From positions 7,906,390 through 7,970,389 of the forward strand of contig CM021321.1 of the NCBI GenBank assembly GCA_010645155.1: DNA of 64,000 nucleotides, written 5' to 3'. The notes beneath the pieces were generated by a model. The model worked only from the letters and a program-made list of their open reading frames with translations. It made no database searches and was not told where the DNA came from. The stretch comes from Tigriopus japonicus. Taxonomy: Eukaryota; Arthropoda; Copepoda; Harpacticoida; Harpacticidae. Both the position numbers and the translations under genes were made by a program. Every line of letters begins with the position of its first letter. Positions within the stretch are counted from its first letter, which is position 1. This document shows positions 1-11,268 of the stretch, one piece after another.

Positions 1-149
1 TACATCATGGTTAAAGCCACAAAAGGTTTACTATCAATCAGAAGGTCGGGCTCTTTCCTCAGAAACATTTGCCATTGACCTCCCAAAGATACTTTGGTCA
101 GAGCTATATTTTCACGTTTAGCTTGATGGGGTTGAATCAGTGTCTTCAT
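1..149 (-). CDS. Cluster zinc-finger protein, N-terminal fragment (runs off window)
   Basis: Only the first 49 codons are inside the window; the rest continues to the left. Reading from the ATG at 149 gives a leader of about 17 residues, then the cluster's N-terminal domain (TKVSLGGQWQMFL, KEPDLLIDSKPF, VALTMMY). This matches the start of the large-subfamily proteins at 4160, 11269 and 20661, so the missing part should hold zinc-finger modules. It has one extra glycine (SLGGQW against SLGQW elsewhere). It is divergent to the gene at 1653. A TGGCAACACT motif lies on the minus strand at 351-342, about 190 bp upstream. The family is certain; whether the rest of the gene is intact cannot be seen. 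Confidence 0.85.
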   Translation of the reverse strand, partial: MKTLIQPHQAKRENIALTKVSLGGQWQMFLRKEPDLLIDSKPFVALTMM

Positions 150-341
150 TTTGAAACTTGAGGAAATTAATTGGAAATCGGAAAACGTGTTGGTTTATGA
201 ATCATAATTTTTACGTGCCAAAACGAAATGGTCCATTTGCAAGACGAATACGTTGGTTAGGACTCTAGGCGTTATTTCGTCTCACCGTCGTTTCTGCGGC
301 CAGAAACCTTGCGTGGTTGTCAAACTTCTTACTCGCAAATT

Positions 342-351
342 AGTGTTGCCA
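342..351 (-). promoter_or_regulatory. Candidate promoter motif TGGCAACACT
   Basis: TGGCAACACT on the minus strand, about 190 bp upstream of the ATG at 149. Similar motifs (YGGYnnCnCT) lie 80-200 bp before several other starts in the cluster. It resembles the arthropod core-promoter motif written YGGTCACACT, recalled from Drosophila work. The same ten bases also occur away from genes (47571, 55128), so this is only a candidate. Confidence 0.35.
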
Positions 352-1503
352 GATGAAAATTTATTGATGAATCTTGCTGTAACATATTTGCCAATTTAAG
401 CCTAGATGGCATTTTCCGAATGAAAAGGTTGTCAGAGTCATTGTGAAAAGTAGGAGTGTTAAGTTGAAAAGAACAAGAGACTTTTTGACGGCAAGAGTTA
501 AAAAGGGTAGGAGCTTTGATGAATACAAAATTGGATTTGATAGTGTGAGAAGATTTATTGTTCCTTGTCATGTTCACATTCCTCACTTCCAATTGGAGTC
601 TCCTTCTGTACAATAAGATTTCATGTCATGGCAAAACTCACCAACACTTCCTCTAATATAATTCAAGATTCTGATGTGTTTATGGGGAAGCTGCTTGCTT
701 CAGCAGAGAGTGAGCAAAATGTTCTTCTCAGAGGGAGCTTCCTGAAGTTCGCAAAATAAGTTACTTTGAAAGGAACCGTATTTTCCAATTTGTAGGCATG
801 TGTTCAAGCAAGCATTCCATGATGGAGATAAAAAAACAAATGGAAGAACGATGTTGTTTTGAGATAGTAGTTTGCTTTAAAAAATCTATTTTGTTTCAGC
901 TTGTCCAAAAAGTGTATAACATTGATTTGAATACGTTTGTTTTATTTCATTCAACACTAATCAAAAAAGTAGAATCTATTTGATAGAGGCAAAGCCCTCA
1001 CACTTTCAAGTGATCAAAATGACACCTTGTGGAGTAAATAAGTCATAATTCAAGGCTGAATGACTGGAGTTTTGACATGGCTAGAGTTTGACATTATCAA
1101 TAATTTGCTGGGCTTTTGAAGAAATGTGAAAACAATGTAGTCATTTATAATCGCCAATTTGGTATTCAAACACATTGTGTTATATAATGTAACATTCAGT
1201 TTTCCCTAAAAATTCAGTAGACATACTTTGACAAGCATCACAATCAGCTGGGACTGAACTTAAGACTGTTTAAGACAAATTTTTTAGAGAGTAATTTTCA
1301 TTTGAATTTTAACAAAATTGTGCTTGCAAAGGCAGCAGCGAAAAATGATTCAAGTGTTTAAATAAGAAAGTCATTCATCCTAGATTTTTCAAATAATTCT
1401 TTGAATTTCCTCCCACGTTTCATCGCTCCACAAGGGCATTTATGTTATAGGAGCAATTTGTCTGCAATTATTCATTTCCCAAACGGCATTGTATTCTTCC
1501 AAT

Positions 1504-1517
1504 TTGGCAGCACTTGC
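1504..1517 (+). promoter_or_regulatory. Candidate promoter motif TTGGCAGCACTTGC
   Basis: Lies about 150 bp upstream of ATG 1653. It matches the YGGYnnCnCT pattern seen before other cluster genes (TGGCAGCCCT at 11121, TGGCAACGCT at 20465 and 20553). Function is inferred from recurrence only. Confidence 0.3.
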
Positions 1518-1652
1518 TTTTTCTCTCCCAATTTTCGCTCACACAACCTTTCAAGCGATTCTCTTCTAAAACATTCCATAACAAGACCACACAACAAACA
1601 AGCAGACAAGAAAATCCAAATCTAAATCCATCTCAATCCCAAATCCAACATC

Positions 1653-3245
1653 ATGGATTCTATTCCCAATAATGCCATTCATTTGGGCAAGATGAAACTT
1701 GGTGACTGGCAATTGATCCTGCATGTGAATAATGAACTTACAATCAATGACGAACCTCAAATGGGACTCTCCATGTTGTATCACAGCGAGAACAAACGAT
1801 ACATTTCCCGCGTTTGGGGACGTACAATCGAAACGGGAACTGTCTCAAACTACAACGAAGTCCTCGCCAAATGTGTTGCTTTGTTTAGAAAAGGCACTCC
1901 TTGTATTGGAATGAATCCGCCGGATGAAAGATTTCCGCTCTCCTGCGAATTTGCAAAGAATTGCATTGGTTTTGTTCCTCGCGATCAAGGTTCCAATGTT
2001 TGTGTGGAATGTAAGAAACCCAATCATGAAACCAAGACTGAGGAAGTAGACCCTTTATGTTTTGAAATTGAGGAGCATGCGGTTAAACTGGAATATTCCG
2101 TGGATGCCCCAACTCCCGCTTTTCAATGTGGACAATGTTCCAAAGTGTTTAATTCGGCTAAAGATATGTATCTTCATGGGAAAAGTTGTCCCAATGTTCG
2201 GAAAGTACTCTTACCCATCAAACGAATTAAACCCATGAATGAGAGAACGGAAGAACCCGAATCACCCACGGACCCACTTGGGCTTAAAATTATGAAAGTT
2301 CAACATAGCTCGAAGATTCATGACAAATCCTCCGATTCCTTGAATGAGGAGATGCTGCCCAAGAGAAAAAATGTTGAACTCTCTCCAAGTCATGACAAGA
2401 CATCCACAAGTGAAAAGCTAGAGAAGAGACCTTTCTATGGAACTTCGGAATGCCCCATTTGCAAGAAACATATCTCATCCGTGTTCCTAGCCATTCACAA
2501 AATGTATTACCATGAAGTGGGTGACTTTCGATGCAGATGTGGACTATCTTGTCAAACGGCCCAGGATCTTATGATTCATCTCGAGATAAAGCATCCCCAT
2601 GATTCAATAACCATCTTACGGTGTCCCAATTGCAAGATAATTGTGGATATCAAAGATGGTCCTTCTATCTATGTCGACCATGTGAAGGAATGTCGTAAAA
2701 TCAAGTACCTAACCGATGTCAAAGGGAAACTGGTCAGGATGGATCGATTTTGTGTGGATTGTCGAATGCCTTTTGCTTCTATTGAAGAACTGCAATCTCA
2801 CGAAGCCAATGATTGTGACACTAAAGGCAACCCAAGAGCCATATTTGAACCTAGGAACACCACACACAAAGAGGTCAAGGAAAATCCTCAACCAATACTC
2901 AATCCTGAAAGTGGCAATTTTGTGTGCTCCGTTTGTAATCTCGAGTTTGGGAGTCAAAATCTTCTCAAAACTCATAAGACTAGCATGCATCCTCCGGATT
3001 GTCATGTTTGTGAGGAATGTGGGCTGAAGTTTAATGTTCTCTCTCAATTACGATCTCATAAGAGTAAGGTCCATCCCGAGAGTAATGCTTTTGTATGCGA
3101 CGTGTGTGGAGTTGGGTTTGATAATTCGCAAGTGTTTTTCAAACATAAAAAAGGCCACTTGATGCAGAAACACAAATGCCAAATATGTGACAAGGAATAC
3201 AAGTTGCTGTCTTTGTTCGAGAAGCACATGAGATCTCATCGATAA
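1653..3245 (+). CDS. C2H2 zinc-finger protein, intermediate type, 530 aa, lacks the terminal exon
   Basis: Single open frame from ATG 1653 to TAA 3243-3245. Residues about 8-125 form the cluster's N-terminal domain (LGDWQL, SMLYHSE, YISRVWGR, KGTPCIGMNPPD, FPLSCEFAKNC, CVEC). One finger lies near 153-175, then one four-finger module about 268-390 (CPICKKH, HKMYYHEVGDF, CPNCK, CVDCRMPF), then four classical C2H2 fingers about 423-529. It has a single module and differs from both cluster subfamilies. It ends RSHR-stop just before where the paralogs read TGEKPYK and splice. A GTAAG donor is still present at 3257, and a TTTTTCAG acceptor at 3350-3357, so the last finger appears to have been lost through an early stop. 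Probably a nuclear DNA-binding regulator; targets unknown. Confidence 0.88.
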   Translation: MDSIPNNAIHLGKMKLGDWQLILHVNNELTINDEPQMGLSMLYHSENKRYISRVWGRTIETGTVSNYNEVLAKCVALFRKGTPCIGMNPPDERFPLSCEFAKNCIGFVPRDQGSNVCVECKKPNHETKTEEVDPLCFEIEEHAVKLEYSVDAPTPAFQCGQCSKVFNSAKDMYLHGKSCPNVRKVLLPIKRIKPMNERTEEPESPTDPLGLKIMKVQHSSKIHDKSSDSLNEEMLPKRKNVELSPSHDKTSTSEKLEKRPFYGTSECPICKKHISSVFLAIHKMYYHEVGDFRCRCGLSCQTAQDLMIHLEIKHPHDSITILRCPNCKIIVDIKDGPSIYVDHVKECRKIKYLTDVKGKLVRMDRFCVDCRMPFASIEELQSHEANDCDTKGNPRAIFEPRNTTHKEVKENPQPILNPESGNFVCSVCNLEFGSQNLLKTHKTSMHPPDCHVCEECGLKFNVLSQLRSHKSKVHPESNAFVCDVCGVGFDNSQVFFKHKKGHLMQKHKCQICDKEYKLLSLFEKHMRSHR

Positions 3246-4159
3246 ACGTGTTACAGGTAAGAAATGTGGTTTAAGGGAAGAAAATCTGTTCGAAAAGAAA
3301 AAACAAACCTATATCGAGACAAAGAATGAACGCCCCTTAATATATTTTCTTTTTCAGGTAAGATAAGTGTTCGTTAAACATCATTAGGAACACCGCCAAT
3401 TACGCTTGAATGTTTTGACAACGGTCAACTTCTTATATTCGTAAACCATAAGAAGTGTTGTAAAATATACGTCTCTTTTCCGTCGTTCATGGTCTTCATT
3501 TCTTGCTGAACTTAACTTTTCCCTCTTCCAAAGTCGATTGAAGTAACGGTCTCATTACAGTATAGAATTACTTCTGATTTTAAACTAACATTACTTTTTA
3601 CATTTGTGTTGCTAGCATAAATTCCATCACTTAGAGCGGAAGTAAAAAACTGCCAATGATTTTTTTTAAAAACATTGTACTGATTAGTGATGCACTCCAA
3701 AAGGCAACTATTGCCGAGCTATTAAAAAAAAAAATATCCTTTCACTTCTTTAAAATATTTTGCTGACTTTGGTATCCATCCTTAAGCTTCACTGAAACTA
3801 AAACTGAGGTTGAACGGAAGCATCGACTTTCGGTCGATGAAAATTTGTAGTGGTTTTTTTAACCAAAAAAAATATGAAATGGGATTCAAACGATTAATCC
3901 TCCTTTCTTCAAATGACCGACAACATTATGATACACCATGTTCTTGAAGATTTCGTCTTCCGTAATGAACATCTTCATCTTTATGACTAATAAAATGTTT
4001 AAACTTGAAATCTAAAAATTAAGATTATGGTTAAAAACATTCGATGTGTATTTTGGGAACCCTGCAATTTCTCTCGCAACCGCGTGCTTTGCGTAAACAA
4101 AACAAATAATATTGGTTTTCGTTCTTGTAAGATCTACATCATATCTACTCTGTTCGATA
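3246..4159. other. Intergenic and 3' flank with vestigial splice sites
   Basis: Holds the 3' flank of the gene at 1653 and the 5' flank of the gene at 4160. The GTAAG at 3257-3261 and the TTTTTCAG ending at 3357 sit where the paralogs have their terminal intron. The sequence after that acceptor does not encode the usual terminal finger. GCAACCGCGTGCTTT at 4076-4090 is a weak match to the cluster's upstream motif. No other gene seen. Confidence 0.5.
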
Positions 4160-7100
4160 ATGGAAGTTAAGGAGCGAGAAACATCCCATCCCAAGGGAGT
4201 TAATCTTGCCAAAGTAGCCTTGGGTCAATGGCAATTGTTTTTGCTGGAGGAACCTGATTTTAGAATCAATGACCAGCCTTTCATAGCCTTAACCATGATG
4301 TATCATTCTGAGACCCACGAATACATCTGGAGAGCTTTGGGAAGACACGTGGAATCTGGACGAGTCAAAGGCTTTCAAGAGTTTCTCATTAAATGTCACC
4401 AACTGTTCAATAGTGGAACACCTTGTTTGGGCATGAAGCCCCCAGATGCCCAATTTCCATTGTCATGTGAATTTTCTAAGAACTGTTCAATTATGATTCC
4501 TAAATCTGCAAAATCTCAGACTTGTCAAGCTTGTTCAGATTCATCTGAAGATGTTTTTCAGTTTTGGCAAGATATTCAGGATGTGACTGTCGACATCATA
4601 TTTAACAATGGTGTAAACACTCTTAAAGCATTACGCCAGAAGAAAAATCCCGAGCAAGTTTGGGTGTGCCCAATGTGTCCAGAACATGTGTCGTGGGCCG
4701 AAATGAAAAGTCACCTCGAAAAATCCCATTACATGAGCCGATTCTATTGCCTCCATTGCTCCGATCGATTTGTTGACGCCAAAGATTTGTGCTTTCACAC
4801 TTTGCAAGAACATCCTGAGATTAATGAAGTATTTTGCCCGTTGTGTCCAATCAGAATCCCTTTAAATGAGGAATTTGACTCATTGTTGATTCATTTTCGA
4901 ACTTGTCTTTTGAGTAAAAATCTGGCCGTGGAACAAGAAGAGCATGCCCAGAAACTGAATGTGTGCCCATTTTGTTACAAGCCCTTTAGGCAAAAGTCAT
5001 TCCTTGGTAGCCACATGTTAACTTGTATGGGCGTGATTCCATTGCAAAAAATTGTCCAAGAAGATCCTTTGGGCAAATTTCAGACTTCTGTGGATTCCGC
5101 GGTAGATTCGACTGTTACCTTGAATGCTTCAAAGAACACGACCAAAACCTCTGTGAACACTACCGAAACCTTTGTGAATGTCAAGGAAACTTGTTTGGGC
5201 GTGCTTCCATCGCAAAGATTTGTCCAAGAAGATCCATTGAGGACAGTTCAGACTTCTGTGGATGCCTCTGAAGATTCGAATGTTACCTTGAATACTATCA
5301 AAACCTCCTTGAGCACCACTGAAAGCCTTGTGAATGCCAGGAAAGCTAGTTTGGGCGTGATTCCATGGCAGAGGATTGTCCAAGAAGATCCATTGGGCAA
5401 AATTCAGACTTCTGTGGATTCGAATGTCAGCTTGAATACTTCAAAGAACACGACCAAAACCTTTGTGAACGGCAGCAAAGCCTCTTCGCACACCACCACA
5501 GTCTTTGTGAATATTGAGAAAACCTCTGTGAACAACTTCTCTTTTTCTTCGGAAACGCCAAAACAGAGTGTGGATTCTCCCACCTCGAAAATGTTCTTCG
5601 CTGGTGTCCAATCTCCGGAAATTACCGAAAAAGACGAACCTTTGGAAGAAGACCCGTTGCTAAACCATCCACCTATCAAAGACCCTTTGAACACTGGACA
5701 AAAGAGTCCTGCCCGAAAGAACAAAGTGGTATGTACCTTAGATACACGTACTTGTCCCAAGTGCTTCAAGACCGTGAGCCCTCTTGCTTGGTCCCATCAT
5801 CGTTTGTTCTATCATGATATTGGTGATTTTAGTTGTGATGCATGTTCGTCGATCTTTGAAACTGCCAAAGAACTTAAAAATCATGCCACGAAGACCCATC
5901 CCGATAAAGAATTCTTGGTTTGTCCCAATTGTTATGAAAGGTTTAGGATTCAAGAATTTGATGACCACATAAAAACTTGTCAGACTATTATTTTCATGAC
6001 AGACATGAATGGTCAACGGGTTCCGTTTACCGGCATTCTCTGCATTCATTGTGGTCATACCTTTCACCAGAATGATGAATTTTTGACCCATAAGAACAAG
6101 CAATGCCTCTCCGCAAAGAAAATGGACCGTAAGTTACCACAGTCACAACGTATCGAAATTTCTACTGTGTCTCAAAAACTAAGCACACCCTCGGCTTCTC
6201 AACAGATAGTTATATCCTCAACGCTCCATCAATGTGGCCGATGTTTTAGACTGTGTAAAACAAAAGACGATCTCGTGGCACATATTCAAGCTAAATGTGA
6301 AATGAACCTGGTGAGAACTACTTCCAAACCATCATGGTCAAAGGTGGAAACTCCAAGCCTTCTTCTTGACATGGAAGAATTCCTTAGTAACTCAATGGAT
6401 ATCGGGTTGGAGTCACCGGATTGTGACGAAATGGACGAGTCCTCAAAAGACAACGACGAAGTAGAAGAGGTAGAAGAAGTTGTAAAGACTATAAAAGATG
6501 AGCCCCTCGTCGAGCCAATAGTTGAAGAACCCCTTCAAGTTGAACCTACAACTGAACCAGAACTTGAAAACCCAGAAAGAGAGACTCCAAAAGAGGAGGT
6601 TCCAAGCAAATTCGATTGCGAAATCTGCTTTAGGAGGTTGCCTTTAACGATAATGCACAAGCACAAGATGTTTCGTCATAAGTTGGGCCATTTTATTTGT
6701 CCCAATTGTCCGCTGAGATTCGAAAAGGCTGAACAAGTGTCAAAGCACATCATTGCACATCCGGGGGTTTCCAACTTGCAATGTCCCAACTGTAAAGAAA
6801 TGATTGGTCTTGGACCCAATCTGAAAGGCCTTGAGATTCATATTCAAACTTGTCACAAGCTCAAGTTTCGTTGGGATGAAACAACCCAACAACGAATTCA
6901 ATACATCGGAAGAGTTTGTATGGACTGCGGTCGTGGATTTCAGACAGTCGAGCAATTAGTGAAACATGAGGAGCTGGACACGTGTATTGCCAAAGAAGAC
7001 AATTCATGGCTTCGGCAAGAGTATGTCGAGGCTTTGAAAGTACAGAAGAAACGAATTGAAGAAAGCAAGTCAATGGGTGGTCCAAAAGTCTGGAAATGTG

Positions 7101-7616
7101 AGACTTGTGATCAATTGTTTCCTAATGCTTATAGACTACGGAGACACAAGATATCGCACAATCCACCCAAACCTAGTTTGTGTTTTCATTGTGGTAAGGA
7201 GTTTTCACAAGAATCAAACTTGCAAAAGCACATTCTTCGGATTCATAAAGCATCAGATGAGTATAAATGTGAAAACTGCAAATACACAACAGGTTCTCAG
7301 TCTGTCTTGAATGATCACCAAAAAATCCATGAACCACCAAACCATTTGTGCAACACGTGTGGCAAAAGATTTGCACGAATAGATAGATTAAAACTTCACA
7401 CTCGGACTCACACTGGAGAAAAGCCTTACATGTAAGATTGGATGGAAATGCTTTGTCGCAATGAACATTAGCTTTATTAACTACGGAGTGTCTTCTAATT
7501 TCAGGTGCGATTTGTGCGACTACAGAAGTGCTGCTAGGAGTAATCTGAACAACCACATCAAGTTTGTTCATAATAGAAAACCCCGACCAATTAGATCCAG
7601 ACCTAAAAAGTCATGA
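4160..7616 (+). CDS. Large C2H2 zinc-finger protein, 1127 aa, two coding exons
   Basis: Exon 1 is 4160-7431, a 73-bp GTAAG...CAG intron follows, and exon 2 is 7505-7616; the junction codon reads Met in PYM-CDLC. The start is ATG 4160 (MEVKERETS), because the longer open frame begins only with TTG. N-terminal domain about residues 15-140; module 1 from about 169; module 2 about 530-650; an extra finger about 690-715; module 3 about 819-945; four fingers from about 977, plus the exon-2 finger and a basic tail. Between modules 1 and 2 is a Ser/Thr-rich stretch with three 52-56-residue repeats, each carrying VQEDPL, unique in the cluster. The linker motif reads DIGLES where paralogs read KLEP. 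AATAAA lies near 7690. Likely a nuclear DNA-binding regulator. Confidence 0.92.
5023..5510 (+). repeat. Coding minisatellite: three Ser/Thr-rich repeats carrying VQEDPL
   Basis: Within the 4160 gene, three related segments begin near 5023, 5190 and 5346, spaced 168 and 156 bp (56 and 52 codons, both in frame). Each starts G-V-(I/L)-P-x-Q-(K/R)-(I/F)-VQEDPL and runs into Ser/Thr-rich sequence (NTTKT, VNTTET, TTESLVN). No paralog in the window has this expansion. Confidence 0.85.
7432..7504 (+). other. Terminal intron of the 4160 gene (phase 2)
   Basis: Begins GTAAG and ends TTTCAG. It interrupts the codon after TGEKPY, and the same position and phase recur in nine other loci. At 73 bp it belongs to the short class (65-73 bp). 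Confidence 0.9.
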
Positions 7617-7930
7617 AGAAAAGATGAAAAAAAAACATCAAGCATCCGCCGAAACTCAGCAATCACAGTACAAAACAAAATCGTGAAAAATAATAAAGGA
7701 ATGAACAACGTTCACGTGATGAAAGGCAATAGTTAAAGCATGCTTGGATTAATACGGGATGGCTCACAATTCTAAAAATTTATTCTGCTGACGGGTAATG
7801 TATCCAAGTAAGTCTCCAGGAATAGATAATTAGCGAAAAACAAATTTGGCTTTTCAAAGGAATGCTCCCTAGAACCAAGAGCCTTTTGATCCCTTGATGG
7901 CATTAATAAGCAGTTTCAAAATCGGGGGAT
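7617..7930. other. Short intergenic spacer
   Basis: 3' flank of the 4160 gene with an AATAAA-type signal near 7690, then unremarkable sequence until homology to the decayed paralog begins near 7940. Confidence 0.5.
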
Positions 7931-9974
7931 GTGTACATGACAACCTCCATTACCCTATCGGAAATCATGTTTGAAAAGCATATAGTGGGTTGTTTCGTTT
8001 CAAAACCCAAAGAAGACGAAATGAACAAGGATGTCGAGGAGCCAAATGTGAGTTCAGGATCAAAGCCATTTCTATCGTTAAACCAAACCCAATCAAAGAC
8101 TCAAGAATCAAATATTGACCCTTCTAAAACCGCTTCCTCTGCTTGTCCCAAGATAATCGGGACCAAGTTTTTATCCCGATATCTCATGTTTCATCACAGC
8201 TTGGGTGATTTCAAGTGAAATTCGTGCCCATCGATCCGTCAGAATGCTAAAGAAATTGTCGAACATATTTGTAAATCTCACCCATCCCAAACTAGCCAGA
8301 CTTACCCTAATTGTGTCAAGGAGGTAGAAATTGGGAACAGCCGTGAAAATTTCGTTGACCATGTGAAATTTTGCCACAAGATCATTTTTCTGACCAACAT
8401 GAAAGGTAAAATGATACCCTTTTCAGGCACAATCTGCTCGGATTGTGGTCAGATCTTTCCCAAAAAGGCTGATTTGGAGCAACACATATCTCAAGGTTGT
8501 GATCAAGTGAAACCAGTTAGGAAAATGAATCAATATCCCAACACGGACATCCAATTTTGATCAAGATTCTAACCCTGATCAAAATGGTTTTACATGTGGA
8601 TTTTGTTCTCAAACGTGCAAAACTCGGGAAGATCTTGAAACTCATTTGGAAGAGGATTGTAATATAAAATCGAACAGTATTGATTCAATAGCCATTTATG
8701 GGAATTCGACCGCACCGTCAGAATTAGACGAGTTTCTACAAAATCCCCTTGATCTCAAATTGGAGCCTCTTGACTTTGCGGATGAAATGGATCATTTTCA
8801 AAAAGAGCCTTCCGAGAAGAGCAAAGAAACACCAAATGACGAATCACTAAAAGATCCCTTACAGTCAAACATTCCAAAACCAAAAACATATCTCATGTAT
8901 CGAAAAGTAGAACGCCTGAAAGAAGAAGTACCTTTGGATTATGCTCCATTATCCTCTCAAGCCGACAAGATAGAGTGCCATATCTGCTTCAGAAGACTTG
9001 CCTCCCCAATAATGCCCTTGCACAAAATGTTCCGCCATCAAATTGGACAATTCGATTGTCCCCAGTGTTCGAGTGTTTTCGAGAGGGCTGATCAAGTGTC
9101 AAACCACGCCATTGCTCATTCGGATGTGTCCAAGTTACAATGTCCCAATTGCAAGCAAGATATTGACCTCAGACTCGATCTTCTTGGCCTTGAAGATCAC
9201 ATGGCAACTTGTCATAAGCTCAAGTTTCGTTGGGATGAAGATACCCAGACATTTACTCAATTTGTTAGTCGAGGTTGTATAGATTGCGGGCAAGTTTTTA
9301 AGACAATGATAAATTGCTGAAACATGAAGCCAGAGATGTTTGTTGTTCTGGAACAACTGCGTCAGAACGACGAATCAAGTATGTCCAACATTTAGAGGAA
9401 ATCAGAAGACGAAGTGTTTATCGGAAAATTTCAGAGTCTCACGTGGTGCGTAAAGTTTGTGATAAAGAGATCATAGGTATCGAGAAGTACAAGTATCACA
9501 TGAAAGCGAAACATCCGCGTGAATCGCAATCGCATTTATGTAATTTATGCGGTATGAAGTTTTTAATCAAACGCAATTGGCAGTATCACATGAACCGATG
9601 TCATCCAGCTTCTGACGAAACCACGTGTAAACACTGCGGATTAATATTACAAAATGTTTTCACTCTCAAAAACCACCTTCAGGCCCACGAACCACCCGCG
9701 ATATTGTGTCCTGTTTGTGGCAAAAGATTCGCCAAACGTGAATATCTAAAAAATCACACCCGAACCCACACTGGAGAAAAGGCTTACCAGTATGTTCTTT
9801 AAGGCATCAATCATTGGTTTATCTCAGTCAGTTAAAATTGTTTTCTTGTATTTTAGGTGCGATCTATGCTATTACAAGTCTGCGGCTGATGGTAATCTAA
9901 GCAATCACAAGAAGTTTGTTCATCAAAAGCAACCCCGAAAAACGAGATCTACAAGCAAAAAGACGAAGAAATAA
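7931..9974 (+). pseudogene. Decayed, 5'-truncated zinc-finger paralog
   Basis: Homology begins near 7940 at a point matching about residue 280 of the gene at 11269 (MFEKHIVGC against FDKHVAGC); the N-terminal domain and module 1 are absent. Module 2 is cut by TGA at 8216-8218 where paralogs have Cys (GDFK-stop-NSCP). A frameshift near 8555-8560 moves it to a second frame through the KLEP linker and module 3, and another near 9310-9320 moves it back for the C-terminal fingers. One CPNC has become YPNC and the first array finger has lost Cys pairs. The splice site is intact: donor GTATG at 9790, acceptor before 9857, and the exon-2 finger with its basic tail runs to 9974. A 5'-truncated duplicate with several disabling changes, now probably non-functional. 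Confidence 0.88.
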
Positions 9975-11268
9975 ATAACCACTTGTCAAGTAATCATGTG
10001 CGGAGCCCAGTGATTCATAAGAACGTATATTCAAGACTGACTATGGAATGAAATCGAATGATGTGGAAGTAGGGGATGAAACCGGTTAGGGAGAAATAGT
10101 GAGGAGACACAAGATAGATGGCAGTGTAATAAATATCAATCAAGTACAAGATCTATCACCACTGAATAGATAACTTGGCCGAATAAAGAATAAAGATGAC
10201 ATTAAACACATCTTCGTTGTCTGTTAAGGGACAAATTCAATTTTCGTTTTTTTTTAAAGTCGGGTGTTGATTAAAAGTTGCTCAATTATTGACCTAATTA
10301 TAGGTTGGATAATAACTAATAATTTTAATAAGCATAACTAATAGTTGTCCTATGAATTATTACATTTTTTCAAAAACCTAGTTTGCATAGTTAGAGCGCA
10401 CTCAAAAACCCGTTGCATTGTAATAAATGTGGTGTTTTTTTGTAGTGTGAAAATAAAAATATGTTGATCGACTGCTGAGTTCTTGGGAGTTTGGCAATTT
10501 CATTTTGACAAAAAAAATAGTTTTTTTATCCCATGAAAACCATAATCATTTAGCATTTTTACTTGTTTTGTCGAAACATCTCAAAATAAAATACCTTAAA
10601 TAATAAAATAAACATAAAATGCATATTTTTTAATAATAGATTTTGAATAATGAAACGAAGTCAATACTTATTGTGAAATTATGTGATGTTTAAAAAACTC
10701 ACTTCTAGGGGTCTATTTTGGATGTGAAGAGAAATCTTCAAAAAATATCAAATTCACATTAACACAAAATGCCATGACACAGCCGTTCAGTAAATTTTTA
10801 TCAATTTTCATTTGATAAAGCAACTATGTAGTTGGGATAGCTGACACTGTTTTTCTTCACAAATATATAATTTGAGTGGACAATGAATGTTTTTGTTGGA
10901 CATGTCAAACCAAGCATACGCACATAAATAATGATCTGTTCCCGAATGCATGCACGGTGTAAGGTGGTGGTGAAGCTTGTTTACGCTTTTGCTCCATAAA
11001 AGCCAACGATATGAGAGTAGAATGCTAAATTTTCAATTTGTTCACAACTTGATTCGAATTTTGAAGTATCGTCCGTTCCTTGTGAAATCCAGAAAAATAT
11101 AAATCTATCGTTTTCAATTTTGGCAGCCCTCAACGGATAAACATTAGCTGAAAACAACTACTAACTAAACCAAGGGAACACCAGAGGGCTTTTTCACACT
11201 TAAAAGCCGATATATCTGTTTTTCTCTCGTTTCAAGACACATTTTATCCCGAGTATTCAAACGTCAAT
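9975..11268. other. AT-rich intergenic region
   Basis: AATAAAG copies near 10184-10196 could end transcription of the decayed copy. The rest is AT-rich without a supported gene. TTTGGCAGCCCT at 11118-11130 lies about 140 bp before the next start and is the only candidate promoter motif. A TATAAAT string occurs near 11098, with no evidence that it is used. Confidence 0.5.
11118..11130 (+). promoter_or_regulatory. Candidate promoter motif TTTGGCAGCCCT
   Basis: About 140 bp upstream of ATG 11269. Another member of the recurrent YGGYnnCnCT pattern near starts in this cluster. Function is inferred from recurrence. Confidence 0.3.

Larger units (their letters stand above)
150..1652. other. Divergent intergenic region between two zinc-finger genes
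   Basis: AT-rich spacer between the minus-strand gene starting at 149 and the plus-strand gene starting at 1653, so it should contain both promoters. TGGCAACACT (minus strand, 351-342) and TTGGCAGCACT (1504-1514) lie 150-190 bp before the two starts. Open frames at 329-613 (minus), 565-759 and 1401-1625 have no recognisable domain, and I regard them as chance. Confidence 0.6.

Noticed and set aside
329..613. 94-codon minus-strand frame upstream of the first gene
   Set aside because: Starts with TTG, has no domain, and overlaps a promoter region; probably chance.
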